64,000 nt of DNA, taken from contig BDSL01000005.1 of NCBI GenBank assembly GCA_003116995.1, positions 2,120,001 through 2,184,000 on the forward strand, read 5' to 3'. The position numbers and the translations under genes are program-made. The DNA is from Yamagishiella unicocca. Its lineage: Eukaryota; Chlorophyta; Chlorophyceae; Chlamydomonadales; Volvocaceae. Position 1 is the stretch's first letter. Every line of letters begins with the position of its first letter. The notes below the pieces were generated by a model that was not told the origin of the DNA, made no database searches, and saw only the letters and a list, made by a program, of their open reading frames with translations. Below, piece after piece: positions 47,635-58,289 of this stretch.

Positions 47635-48860
47635 GCTGTGCTTCTGCTGCTTCTGCCGCGTCTGCTGCCGCTGCTGCTGCTGTTGCTGCTGCTAGGAGCC
47701 CGAAGACGCCCGCAAGAACCCCTAACACCTAGGACAAGAGACTGAGCCTCTTGCGCGCTTCTCCAGCTGCTGCTGCAGCTGCTGTTGCCGCTGCTGCTGC
47801 TGAGCAGTGCGGCGCTAAGATCCAGTCGCCCCGGCGGCGCTCCACATTGAAGGTCCGGTGAAGGCGTGTGGGGGTGAGGGTGGGGGAGGAGGTAAGCAGC
47901 AGCGCCAGTCCGGCGGCTCCGCCCGGCAGCTCGCAGTCCCAGGTGGCGGCGTGGCGTGCGGCCAGGCGTTGGCGGTCGGGGCCGCACGTCATGGCCTGGG
48001 TTGACAAGCGTGGGGGGTTACAGAAAAGGACAAGCGTGGGGGACGGGGGCTGGTGAGCAAGGCATGGGCGGTTGTAGCGGGGTGGGGGTGTACTGCACCA
48101 TGGGCTTTCCATAGTGCAATGGCAAGACAGGGGGCAACGGGTTGTACGTGGAGGGGTTTCTAGATGGGGAGGTGCGGGTGTGGTGTGGTCAGGGCGCGGG
48201 GGGTAAGGCACCCCCTCTCATAGGATAACCGGGTGGGTGGGTGGTCAGGCCTGGTAGGGGGATAGAACATGGGGAGGGGAGGAATAGGGGGGCTGGGAGG
48301 CGCGCATGGAGGTGCGTGTGCGGACGCGCCCCAGCCGGCGCGACACCGCCAAGCTACAATGCTTCCCTCGTCCGTCAACCGCAACGATAACTCTCCGCAC
48401 GTACAGCAAACAAATGCACAGCTGGTCTGCGATGATGACGACAGAGCAGATAGGCGGTCACGGAGGTGAGAGTCTGCACCGGGCGAAGGCCGGTCCCGCG
48501 CCAGTAACGCCACGGAATTTGGGTTGTGAACTGTCGTGATGCGAGTTGTCCATTACAGTCTTCCAAGGAGTGCATCGTTGCCTTACCGTCCGTTGCGTCC
48601 TCTCGTCGTGTGCATGTGTCCACCTGGCCAGCAGCTTTTCCGGTTCAACACCCTCGCTGAACCCTAATTTAATAGCGGATTAAAGTTAAAGACAAAGGCT
48701 GCAAGGGTGAGCTTCGCTCGGGCTTTCTTCCCGCACGGGCATAATAATAATAGCGTTGCGAAGTCCTAGGATATCACGTTAAGATATACGCATACAAGGT
48801 AATGGGTTTGAGTTTATGGGCATCGCAAACGTGACCCCGCCTCATTCTCACTTAAGCTGT
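47635..48860. other. upstream region of the kinase gene with possible extra exons
   Basis: Immediately upstream of the kinase ATG an in-frame Gln-rich stretch follows an acceptor-like CTCCTAG, so the true protein may start further upstream. A minus-strand frame at 47991-47729, entered through an acceptor-like CAACCCAG, reads AMTCGPDRQRLAARH and NVERRRGDWILAPHC. It looks protein-like but ends in a stop without a convincing link to the kinase. Another protein-like stretch near 48330-48416 could not be joined. These may be exons of the kinase or of a separate small gene. Confidence 0.3.
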
Positions 48861-48869
48861 ACGGAAACA

Positions 48870-49208
48870 TGAACCCGACCTGATGCGGCGCTGCTTGGCA
48901 GATGGGGAAAATGGGTTCGAAGCACAGGTCGTGCGGCAGGTGTATTTGAAAGAGCTCTGGCGGATCCAATGGTCGAGGTACAGAAGATCTTTTTGCGCAG
49001 GGTAGTTGGCGCTAGTTTGCCTCCGAACAGGCAACTCTTCGCAGAGTCCTCTCAACTGCCTTTGCATCACTTTTGGGCACAGCAAGTGTTTGGTTTTTGG
49101 AAGCGCCTGAGTAAGCAGCCCTCGACGCTCGCACAGGCAGTCTTAGAGGAGGATATTTTTGCATGGTTGGAATCGGATCGCTCGTCAAGCGAGCATGAAT
49201 ATTTCTGG
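48870..49208 (+). mobile_element. outer LINE (non-LTR retrotransposon), 5' piece
   Basis: It encodes the region C-terminal to a reverse-transcriptase domain (FLRRVVGASLPPNRQLFAES, LPLHHFWAQQVFGFWKRL). It is split from its 3' part at 52033 by another LINE. A T-run near 49157 puts the last 50 bases in the +1 frame (HGWNRIARQASMNISG), which continues as GKVLRILGALGYDY on the far side, so the copy is frameshifted. The left boundary is unclear and the copy is 5'-truncated. Confidence 0.75.
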
Positions 49209-51668
49209 GCTGGCGCGGAGTCTCGCTCCTGTGCGGTGGTGTTCCTGGACTTCCAGAAGGCCTATGACACGGTGGACCGCGCCTTCCTCCTGGAATGCCT
49301 GGATGCCTTGGGTGTGGGCCCTGGCTGCCTTGCCTGGGTGCGACGCCTGCTGCAGGGCACCCGCTCTGCCGCCCTCGTCAACGGCCACCTGTCAGGTTGG
49401 GTGCCCATCACTGCCGGCGTTCGACAGGGGTGCCCGGCTGCGCCCCTCCTCTACCTCGCTCCCGGTCAGGCCCTCCTCTCCTGGCTGCAGCACGAAGCCA
49501 TCGGCATCTCCCTCGCCGATCTCCGCCTCACCGCCTCCCAGTACGCGGATGACTGCACCCCCCTCCTCCGGGATGCTGCGGATGTCCCCCGCTTCCTGGC
49601 GGCCATGGACACCTTCCACGCCGCGTCGGGCCAGCAGCTCAACCTCCGCAAAGTGAAGCTCCTGCCCCTGCCCGGTGGCCCCCGAGCCATCCCTGCCGCC
49701 GCCCCGCCCCCCGCCTGCCCCACGGCCTCCAGTGCCCCTCCCCTCCCCCCCACCCCGGTGGCCACTGCCGCCCCCCTGGCCGCCCCCGACGCCGGCCTGG
49801 CGCCCCGCCTCGCTGTCGTCCCCTCCGCCTCCACCCTCGGCGTCACCTTCACAGCGGGCGCCCCTGGACCGTACCCTGTGGACCTCGACCGGGTCTACAG
49901 CCGTCTGCAGCGTGCTGCCACCCTGCCCCTCTCTGCCTTCGGCCGCGCCTTCGCAGCCTCGGGCTATGCCCTCAGCCGTGTCCTCTACCACATGGAGTTC
50001 GTCGGCCTCCCCCCCCCTGGCCTGCGGGCGGCCCTTCAGGCCACCACCGCCGCCTTCGTCGACCGCCGCTGCACCCCCGCCGCGCATCAGGCCCGCACCA
50101 ACCGTGTACCTGCCGGAGCCGGCCTGCTCTACCTCGCCCTGCCCCCCTCCGCTGGCGGCTTCGGCCTCCTCCCTCTCGAAGCCCACGTACGGGCTCGCCA
50201 CGCCGTCCTGGCCGTGCGAGGCCTGGCCGGCGCGTGTGGCCTCCTGCCGTCTGCCCCCCAGTGGCCCCAGCTCCTCCTCGCCCTCCTGCGCCACGGCCAC
50301 CCCGCGGCCCACCCCCTGTGCCTCCTGCCCCTCCACGGCGACGCCCGCACCACCGCCGCCCCGCTGGTGCTCGGCCGGCCCCTCCCACGGGGCTCCCCGG
50401 CCCTCGCCCAGCTGCTTACGGCGCTCGCCCATCTCCCGCCCATCACCATCCTGGACCCCACACTGGCCGCCCCGGGACCCTGGTGCTTCTCGGCGCCCCT
50501 CTGGGGCAACCCCCTCCTGGTCGATGCCACCGGCCGGGGCCTGGAGACCGACTTCCCCGACCTCGCCCAGCTGCGTGGGCTTGATACGGTGGGTGTCGCC
50601 GTCCAGTGCTACAATGCCCTGGGCCGGGTCCGGACGGCCCTCGCTGTCGCCGCTGCCGGGGGGCCCCCCGCCATACGCTGTACCGAGTACCTGCGGCTCG
50701 ACGTCCTCCGCGACGTCCTCCGCCTTTCCCCCGCCCACCCCGTCCCGGCCTCCATGCGGGATGGGGCCACGGGCCTGGCCCGCGTCGACGCCCTCGTTGG
50801 CCGCCTTCCCGCCACCTGGGCCATCGCGGCCCTCCTCGTTCTGGCGGCCCCGGGGGGTGCGGCTGCCGCCCCCCCCGCTGCGGACGCCTGGGGCCGCCTG
50901 GCCCGCTGTGTCGGCTGGCGGGTGGGCCCCGCGGCCATTCCCCTTGTCTCCCTCACCGTCAAGTCGGCTACCATCCTGCAGCTCGGCCCAGCCCTCGCTG
51001 CTCTGGCGGCTAAGCATACGGCCTTCCTTCAGGAGGCCTGGGAGGCTCCCCTTCCCCCGGCAGCCCTGGCCTCCACCCTCCGGGAATTTCAGGCCACTCT
51101 GGTGCGCCTCTGGCGTCTTCGATGGGACAACACGCACAAGGAGCCCCTCTGGCGGCTCGCCATGAACGGGTTCCATGGCTTCCCCATGCACGCGGCCCTC
51201 CTGGCGCGGGGGTCGCCCACGACCCCCTGCCCGTGCGGAGCGTCCATGGCCACGGGCCGCCGGCGCCACCACTTCTGGGAGTGTGTGGTGGCCTTGTCAT
51301 TGCGTGACGAGCTTGTGGAGGCGATGGGGGGCGCGGTTGTCCTGCTCCCGCAGCATTTGTGGCTGGGTCGGCCCCCATTGGGGGTGCACCCGCTTGTTTG
51401 GGATGTGGTGTGCTTGGCGGCCGTCGCGGCGTTGGGTTTGGGGCTCCGCCTCCTGTTTCGGGTGCAGGCTGGGGCCCCCGGGGGGCGCATGCCGGTGGTG
51501 CGGGTGTGCGCAGCGGTGACGGCCGACTTCTGGGCCCGCCTCAGTGCGTTTGCCGAACTGGGGCTGGCCCCCCGCGGGTGGGGGGCCATCCCGTCCGATC
51601 ACCCCTTCCTCGCCGCCTCGCCCGCGGGGGAGGTGGTCTTCCCGGGCCGCCCGGGTGCCGAGGAGTGA
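48969..51668 (+). CDS. chimeric reverse-transcriptase ORF across the LINE junction (899 codons)
   Basis: The open frame begins in the outer LINE (to about codon 80) and runs without a stop into the inner LINE. The inner part has RT motif A (VVFLDFQKAYDTVDR), motif B (GVRQGCPAAPLLY) and the catalytic YADD (SQYADDCTPLL). A connection region and a C-terminal Cys/His knuckle (CPCG...HHFWEC near codon 760) follow. The endonuclease domain and the early RT motifs are absent because the element is truncated. It is therefore a retrotransposon remnant, not a host gene. The 5' frame of about 80 codons belongs to a different element. Confidence 0.8.
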   Translation: MVEVQKIFLRRVVGASLPPNRQLFAESSQLPLHHFWAQQVFGFWKRLSKQPSTLAQAVLEEDIFAWLESDRSSSEHEYFWAGAESRSCAVVFLDFQKAYDTVDRAFLLECLDALGVGPGCLAWVRRLLQGTRSAALVNGHLSGWVPITAGVRQGCPAAPLLYLAPGQALLSWLQHEAIGISLADLRLTASQYADDCTPLLRDAADVPRFLAAMDTFHAASGQQLNLRKVKLLPLPGGPRAIPAAAPPPACPTASSAPPLPPTPVATAAPLAAPDAGLAPRLAVVPSASTLGVTFTAGAPGPYPVDLDRVYSRLQRAATLPLSAFGRAFAASGYALSRVLYHMEFVGLPPPGLRAALQATTAAFVDRRCTPAAHQARTNRVPAGAGLLYLALPPSAGGFGLLPLEAHVRARHAVLAVRGLAGACGLLPSAPQWPQLLLALLRHGHPAAHPLCLLPLHGDARTTAAPLVLGRPLPRGSPALAQLLTALAHLPPITILDPTLAAPGPWCFSAPLWGNPLLVDATGRGLETDFPDLAQLRGLDTVGVAVQCYNALGRVRTALAVAAAGGPPAIRCTEYLRLDVLRDVLRLSPAHPVPASMRDGATGLARVDALVGRLPATWAIAALLVLAAPGGAAAAPPAADAWGRLARCVGWRVGPAAIPLVSLTVKSATILQLGPALAALAAKHTAFLQEAWEAPLPPAALASTLREFQATLVRLWRLRWDNTHKEPLWRLAMNGFHGFPMHAALLARGSPTTPCPCGASMATGRRRHHFWECVVALSLRDELVEAMGGAVVLLPQHLWLGRPPLGVHPLVWDVVCLAAVAALGLGLRLLFRVQAGAPGGRMPVVRVCAAVTADFWARLSAFAELGLAPRGWGAIPSDHPFLAASPAGEVVFPGRPGAEE

Positions 51669-52032
51669 CCCGACGGCTGACTCGGGTGCGATTTTCTGGG
51701 CCTTAGGCCCCCGCTCTGCTGTCTTTTGTGGGTGCTTTTGGGTTCTGGGGCTTGGGGCCCCCGTTTTGCCGGGACGCGTTCCTCACGTCTCGCTGCTGGC
51801 TTGGTGCAGGTGGTTCGTGTTGTCTGGACGCGCTTGTTCTCCTCCCCGTGCTTTGCGTTGTGCGTGCTGCCTTCTCCGTGTCCTCGTGTTTGGCTGCCTT
51901 CGGCTTTTGCCCCTTCCCGGCCGGTGAGGGCGGGCTCTTTTGCCCTGTGACCCGTGTCGTGGTCTGGCCCATCGGGCCCGCCTGGTTGCGCTTCCGCGCT
52001 TGAGCCGTTCTGGCTCCCTTGTAATACTCGCA
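49209..52032 (+). mobile_element. inner LINE inserted into the outer LINE
   Basis: A 5'-truncated GC-rich non-LTR element is flanked by the 6-base duplication TTCTGG (49203-49208 and 52033-52038). It starts within the reverse-transcriptase domain, carries the rest of the ORF to a stop at 51668 and a 3' UTR. It ends in a small hairpin (GAGCC/GGCTC, 52002-52016), TGTAA at 52020-52024 and TACTCG. Confidence 0.85.
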
Positions 52033-52787
52033 TTCTGGTAAGGTGCTGCGGATTCTTGGAGCACTTGGGTACGACTATCGCCAACATGTGAGCGCAACGT
52101 TGAGTAATGTGGACAAAGCCAAGGCAATAGCCGCGTTGGAAATCCCGTTTGACAAGGTGCTAGAGGAGTTCAGGCGGCGTTTGCTGCTCGATTGGAACTC
52201 GAGTGATATTGATATGGATCCGCGGTTTTTTCCCGAATTTGCAGCAGGAGACAGTGATCGCGGGAAGCCGGGCGTAACAATGTGTCGCTACTCGAATTGG
52301 ATGGGCGTTGCATATGCCCCCGACGCGCATACAAAGAAGCTCGATCACCTTCGCGCGTGTATGCCTCGGAAGCATCACACGGCGCTGATGCGTTTTCGTC
52401 TCGGCTGTTGGGATCTCGACGTAAGTCGTTTTGCACGTCGGCCGCGTAAGCCACGTGTTGAGAGAACGTGCCGAGTGTGCCGCGGGGATATGGTAGAAGA
52501 CGAGTTTCATGTTCTTATGGAGTGTCCCGTGTATGAGCCCCTCAGACGAGCTGTAGATTTCCCTACTGGACAGGATATGCAAGTGGTGATGACTACGTGG
52601 GATCAGGTGAAACTAGGCAACCTTTTGGCTCAGATACAGAGGGCGCGGACAGAGTCATTAAGGGAATAATCCCGTTTTTCTAGTATTAGTTCTTGAAGTG
52701 CGCCCTTTGACGGATGTCCGTTATGGGGGGACGCATGCTACTGGCGCGAGCCAGTACGACATGTAATAAATCGTAAATCGTAAATCG
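52033..52787 (+). mobile_element. outer LINE, 3' piece
   Basis: It resumes the outer element's ORF (GKVLRILGALGYDYRQHV) and ends at a stop at 52669. It carries the Cys/His knuckle CRVCRGDMVEDEFHVLMECP. The 3' end has a perfect 7-bp hairpin (TACTGGC-GCGA-GCCAGTA, 52739-52756), TGTAA at 52762-52766 and a tail of three TAAATCG units (52767-52787), typical of LINE 3' ends. Confidence 0.8.
52043..52669 (+). CDS. C-terminal part of the outer LINE ORF2
   Basis: A 208-codon remnant of a non-LTR retrotransposon polyprotein C-terminus. It includes a CxxC...H...C zinc-knuckle (CRVC, EFHVLMECP) usually found downstream of the reverse transcriptase. It is not translatable as a full protein because the inner LINE interrupts it and a frameshift precedes the interruption. 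Confidence 0.75.
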   Translation: MLRILGALGYDYRQHVSATLSNVDKAKAIAALEIPFDKVLEEFRRRLLLDWNSSDIDMDPRFFPEFAAGDSDRGKPGVTMCRYSNWMGVAYAPDAHTKKLDHLRACMPRKHHTALMRFRLGCWDLDVSRFARRPRKPRVERTCRVCRGDMVEDEFHVLMECPVYEPLRRAVDFPTGQDMQVVMTTWDQVKLGNLLAQIQRARTESLRE

Positions 52788-55267
52788 ACCTGAGCCCGAG
52801 CCATAAAATGGGTGACCAGTGTTTTGCTATAACAGGATACATATCGTTATACGAAACTGTCTTGGTTACGGCTGCCCTGTGACGACTACCTGTGTCAAGT
52901 TGGCTACCTGTGCCCCTCCTGGGCCAGCACTCAGCAGGAACTATTTTTACTGCCCAGGCTACCATGAAAGAGCCACATTGACATCAGTATGCTCTTGTAT
53001 GTAAATGGGAGCCAGAAGCGATGGTCGCAGTTTTGAGAACCGAAACGCGGAGCGTAAGAATGTCCGCTTTCGGTTAGATGTCACGATCCATCGTCCAAAG
53101 GCCACCCTGAAACTGCGCATGAATGCTCAAACCAGACTGCCTCGGCGAGGCCGTCGCTGATAGCTAGAATGAGTCATTCGTGCTTTGTATAAACCTACTT
53201 GCCGCTCGTGCACCACAGCTATGTACTGTTTTATACACCAACTTTGGATCTCCTGCGAAGTACAGCCATCACTTCGATTATGACAATCCTGGAGTGTAGG
53301 TCGAGGGTCAGGATAGTCGAGTGACATACGCTGCGTACGCGACACCTTTCGGGCCGAGGCCGCATTTCCTGCCGATTTACCTCCCGATGTACCTGCCAGA
53401 CTGTTGACGAGTTGATTATAAAGGGCCTACAGTCAATGGAATAGAAAGATTCGGCTCTGCGGCCGTCGATAACGAAGGTCGAAGGCGATTGGCACGGCTG
53501 CGCGGCAGCTGCCGTCCGAGCCGCAGCCATACCCCGCAAAAACGTTGTGCACAGCCCTTTTACACAGCTAAAACGCATTAACTCCTCCCCTCTGTGCAGC
53601 TACCAGCAGGATCGGGTTGCGAACGCCGTCGAGTCCTCAATCGGCCCTTCACGTGCTTCACGGCGCATCACTCCTCGCCTATGAACTGCCTGTTCGGGCG
53701 TCAATGCGGGAAGCGGCGAGGGCGAGACATTCCCCTCCGAAACCCTGAAAAGTCGGGCCGCGACCGCTGCTTCCTCTTCCCCTTCCTTGACCCAACAGGT
53801 CCCCATCACCACAGCCTCGCCTAGCCATGCCTGGCCTTGTTCCCGCCGTAAGGGTCGTGCACCCGGAACATGGCCATCTTATCCTGATAGCCCCCTTCCT
53901 GACCGGCGACTTCCACGCAAATGAGGCCAGCCAAGTGAAGCCATGCATTGGGCGCCATGATCAGGCGGTGTGCTCCCCTACAGGTACAGCCCGAGGTACG
54001 GCGCACGGCATGTACGGCCGGAATGAGCCGTTGCACTTCCCATGCGCAGTGCGGCTCTGCGACCTGAGCGAACTAACCAGCTGACGATGGGGAGACCGAG
54101 GAATGAGGCTCATAGAGTTGTTTATCGGTGCTGTGTTGGCGTACGTCGTTGAGGCTGCCGGCTCCGGGTTTTCCCTCGCTTAAGGCCTTGGTCTCGGAGC
54201 TCAAAACTCAGAGGGACCCACCGACCCAGGGGTCTTGCTCCGTCTGCCGCTCACAAGTAGGAATCCTCCACTTGCTGCCCCGCTTGCCTGATTGCAAGAA
54301 ACCCTAAAAACTCGCACAGATCGTTGGCACTCTGGGTCGATCAATGTTGTGACTTGATTCGCTCAATGACGACGGCCCGACACTGACGTAGAAGACGGCC
54401 CCTCGTCTCACATGTAGATGCTTGCGCAGGCATTACATGTACGGCACCCCCGTCGTACTTCCTGCGCACGGTGAGATGAGCCCACGGGTACGACATGTCC
54501 CGCGCCGCATTCCTCACCAGTGCGCAGCCCTCCCTGGACCCCAGTGGCTCCATCTGCGGTCCGGAAACATCCCCGCCCCCCTCGCCGAGGGGTCCGGCCC
54601 AGAGCCCAGCGGGTCCGGCACAAAAACCGGCAGGCCGTGACCCCCCACGCTCCATTTCTTATCCTGCGATGTCAGATAAGACCAAGACAATACCCGGTAG
54701 ACGAGTCCTAACAATAAACACGTTAACAATAACAACATGCACTTCAAGGCCACACGTTGGGTTGGGGTAGGCGCGTGGCCCGCACTACTCCACCCCGCTT
54801 CCACGTCCTCAAGCCTCCAGGGAGGGTCCGTCAGGAACGAACGTAAAAGATGCAGCCGACGACAACCTCTTACGCCATCCGAGCCCGGCGGCCCGATCCC
54901 CCGACCTCTCATCGTCATCGATGGCAGCACCCAACCAACATGAGAGCAACCCAACGCAATGTAACCCTAGTCGTTCCTCACAGCCAAACCACGCCGGCGC
55001 CTGCCCCCGCTTGCTTCAATAACCGCAACAACCGAACAATCCCGTCGGCAACTCCCCCCCCGTACCTCCTCCACGCTAGTGCCCGGCTGCGTGCGCTGTC
55101 CGCACATCCCTGTCCCCCTGACGACGCACCCGTCTTGAGTGCGACTCAGGCGGAGCGTCTCGAAAAATGAACCTCTCACACACCCGCCTACCCGTCACCA
55201 CCGACTGACGTCCTCTCCCAGTCCGCACCCTACCCCCCGTCGTACACGGGAGTCCGCACGCCCCCGC
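52788..55267. other. intergenic region, no gene seen
   Basis: About 2.5 kb without supported exons; frames are short and overlap on both strands. The part from 54433 to 55267 is probably the 3' UTR of the minus-strand macrodomain gene, ending at the minus-strand TGTAA at 54433-54437. Confidence 0.4.
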
Positions 55268-57481
55268 TCACAAATCCGCGGACCTCTGCCGGACGACGGG
55301 GGCGCCGCCGCCGCCGGGGGCGCTGCGCTTCTCCGCCGCCTGTACGAAGGCGCTGAACAGCGGCTGGTTGAACAGCACGAAGCGCACCTCCTGCACGCTG
55401 CAGCCCTCACCGGCGGCGTCCAAGGCCTCCTCCACGGCCTCCAGGGCCACCTGGGCAGAGCCGCCGGGCAGGTCAGGTGGACAGAGGGGCGGGTCCGTCA
55501 GCACTTTGACAGAGGGGCGGGCCGGTCAGCACACTTGGTAAGGATGTACAAAGTAACACTTGGTAAGGATGTACAAAGTACGGGCTGTTGTACTGTACGA
55601 GAGGAAATGGGAGTGCTGTGCGGGCCCCGCCCTCCGGGGTGGTGTTGGGGGATGTGGCCTTGTGACTGGCACGAAGGGCTTGGCGTGGGAGGGTGCGGCT
55701 GAGGAAGTTCGGCGCGTGAGCCAGCAGGCGCCAGGTCGGCTGGACGGCCAGAGAGCCTCCAGAGACGACACACTTCATTGACTACCTCTCAACGGGTGCG
55801 GAGTTTTAATGGATGTAACTGAATGACGACGCATATCCGATGTTCGGTACCTGGCGAGGAGCAGGAAAGCCACTGAGGGGGCCACTGAGTGCTCCCTGAC
55901 CTTCTCCCCCCCGCCTATCCTTCCCCAACTCAGGGGCTGGAAAGTGTATTGCACAATGCATCGCCCGCCTATCCTTAAACATGGCACGTGTTTACTCGAA
56001 GGATAAACAACAATTGTGTATGTGTGGGGATTGAGGGGGTTGGGGGGCGTTCCAGCCTGCCAGGTCCTGCCCTCCAGGCGCACCTGTGCCGCCTTGCCGA
56101 ACGGGTAGCCGAACACCCCGGTGCTGATGCCGGGGAAGGAGATGCTCTGGAGGCCGTGCTGTATGGCCAGCTGCATGGAGCTGCGGTAGGCGCCGGCCAG
56201 CGGCGGCGCGGACGTCTCGTCGTCGTCGTAGATGGGCCCTACGGTGTGGATGACGTGGCGGGCCTTGAGTTTGAAGCCGCTGCGAGGGAGGGGTGTTGGG
56301 GTGAGGGGAGGAGGAATTTCCCCCGGAAGCGATGTGAGGGGACAGGTACCACTTTGGAATAGGCTAGGAAAAACTGTACATCAAGCATGCTAAAAATGTA
56401 CAATTAAAAACCTTAAATAGAAGATTTATAACGCACAGAACCGCGAAATCGGGTTTAATACAATAGATATATTTCGATGTGCGGGGGTGATTGGGGTGCT
56501 GGGGTGGCTGCAAGGCTAAGACTAATATCCCTCGGCCCCGCCCGCTCTCGGCCCCGCCCGCTCCCGCCAAAACGCCCGCGTGTGACGTGTGTACGGCAGT
56601 CCCGCCCCGGCGGTCCCCCTCCTACACTCACGGTGTGATCCTGGCTTCCCCGGTGGGGCAGCGCACCCCGCGGCTCACTTCGGGCACCTCGTAGCATGCC
56701 TCTACCAGCTGGGGCCCCGCCGCCCTGTGGATGGCGCCGTCCACCCCTCCGCCGCCCAACATCCGCTCATTCGCTGGAGGGGGTAGGGCCGGGACAGGTG
56801 GGGCAGGGAGAGACAGGCGGGTGGATGTGAGGTGTGGGAGTGAACGTGGCGGGGAGGGGGACGGGGACACGGTGGTGGGGGCGATTCGAGGAGGGGGCGG
56901 TGGTGGGGGCAGCGAGGTGCGGGGTTGAGGTCGGTGTGAGGGGCGTCGAAGCGAAGGGGAGAGGCTAGGATTTTTGTGGTAGGTGGAGAGATGCCGTAAG
57001 GACGGGTGCAGGCGATATGGGGTACGTGTGTGGCAGGCGCAGGTGGAAGGGCGGGTGAGCATGGCCCATCGCAGGCAGCGAGAAGATGCAGTGCAGGTGG
57101 GGGCACAGGGCTCAGGGGCTGCAGGGCAGGTGAGAGCTTCTGGACGGCTGGGCGCATAGGGACAGAGGGTGCGACCGCTAGCATTAGGCGGTGCAAGCGG
57201 CGGGAATGGCAGAAGCGAGATAGGGGAAGCACGAGGCATGTGCCGGGGCAGGGACCCAACTCCACCACTCATGACTCAACCCCGAACCTTGCAGCACCTG
57301 CATTTACAATGGCATCCACATCCTCTACGGTGATGTCGCCCTGCTTGAAGACCAGCTTGGCACCCTGGCGGGTTGGGAAGACCCGTTCTGACGCCATGCC
57401 CTGACCAGCTGTGGATCCCGCGACGTATGCAAGCCTGCGCTTTTTCTCTTTGTTAAAAATCCGCGGAAAGCAGTTAAACAT
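55268..57481 (-). CDS. macrodomain (ADP-ribose-binding) protein (4 exons, 234 aa)
   Basis: Minus-strand exons 57481-57298, 56773-56632, 56279-56084 and 55450-55268 join in phase (705 bases). The MacroD-type domain covers about residues 40-205: [16 protein letters not shown], the ligand loop [54 protein letters not shown]. These are the adenosine-, distal-ribose- and diphosphate-binding elements. MacroD-like proteins remove mono-ADP-ribose from proteins or deacetylate O-acetyl-ADP-ribose. The Asn of NAANERM and the GGGGVD loop are present, so activity is plausible. The first 28 residues ([20 protein letters not shown]) are basic and could be a targeting peptide. An alternative start at MASERVF (57397) would give a 206-residue protein without it. 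Confidence 0.87.
55500..55605 (+). repeat. two short tandem duplications in macrodomain intron 3
   Basis: GACAGAGGGGCGGGYCSGTC occurs twice, and TTGGTAAGGATGTACAAAGT occurs twice immediately after. All four lie in the 55451-56083 intron. Confidence 0.8.
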
Positions 57482-58289
57482 GGTTACGAATGGGGCACGT
57501 TGGAGCTTACACAAGTAGGCTGTGGTAAGTTGTCTTGCGTCGCACGACTAATGATGCTCTGGGCAGTCGGCTCAGCATGTGTCCTCTTGTTCCTTCAGTC
57601 AGCTACCGGGCGTGGTAACTAGCAGCTGAAGCCTGCAACTTCAGCTAAGTTCTGGTTTCAGAGCTCGTGACGTCCTGAGGCCCAGCAGAGCGTGTTATCC
57701 TATAATACTTTAACCTTCTAGGTAAGCAATATTATGTCGTGCTGGGTGTCTTGCTCTGAAGAGCAGCGACCTTACAAGGAGAGCCCCACCCAACTGCTTT
57801 TTGCCGCATTCAACTGTCGTCCTTTGAATCCTGTTCCCCTTCTCTTCTGCAGTGGCGTATAATGTATGGGCCCTTGTATATCCTATGTATTCGTTGGCAG
57901 TGTCTTGCTCTGTTTGTCGCAAGGTTTCCTACGCACGCTACCCTTAGGCTATCACTGGACATGTACGACAGGCCACGTTCTCCACGGACTTCACAAAGAC
58001 GTTCTTCGCGCGTGGGAAAGGCCTTCGCGCCCCTGAACAGACACGTCACCCCCTCCACGAACCTACGTCTAGATAACACGGTGCCATCAATGGTCATTGT
58101 AAGCCACCGTCAACCTCCATCAACCTCCATCAACCTCATTATGTGAAGTCCAGCGGGCATTCGCTCCTATCACCCACACGTCCGCGGCAGTAAACGCCAC
58201 GCGCTCACCTCCAGTGACGCCAGGGCAACAGCGCCTCATATGATACTCACCCATTCCCACCCTATCCATTGCCCTACCACCCGGCCAGC
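57482..58289. other. intergenic region, macrodomain promoter and OPR gene 3' UTR
   Basis: There are no coding exons. The minus-strand TGTAA at 57772-57776 lies about 515 bases past the stop at 58290 and fits as polyadenylation signal of the OPR gene. The left part up to 57771 should contain the promoter of the macrodomain gene. Confidence 0.45.
57772..57776 (-). terminator. TGTAA polyadenylation signal candidate for the OPR-RAP gene
   Basis: First minus-strand TGTAA downstream of the stop at 58290. Confidence 0.5.

Noticed and set aside
48330..48540. Possible thiol-rich exon on the minus strand
   Set aside because: Two frames looked weakly protein-like but neither could be joined to a start, a stop-bearing exon or the kinase gene.
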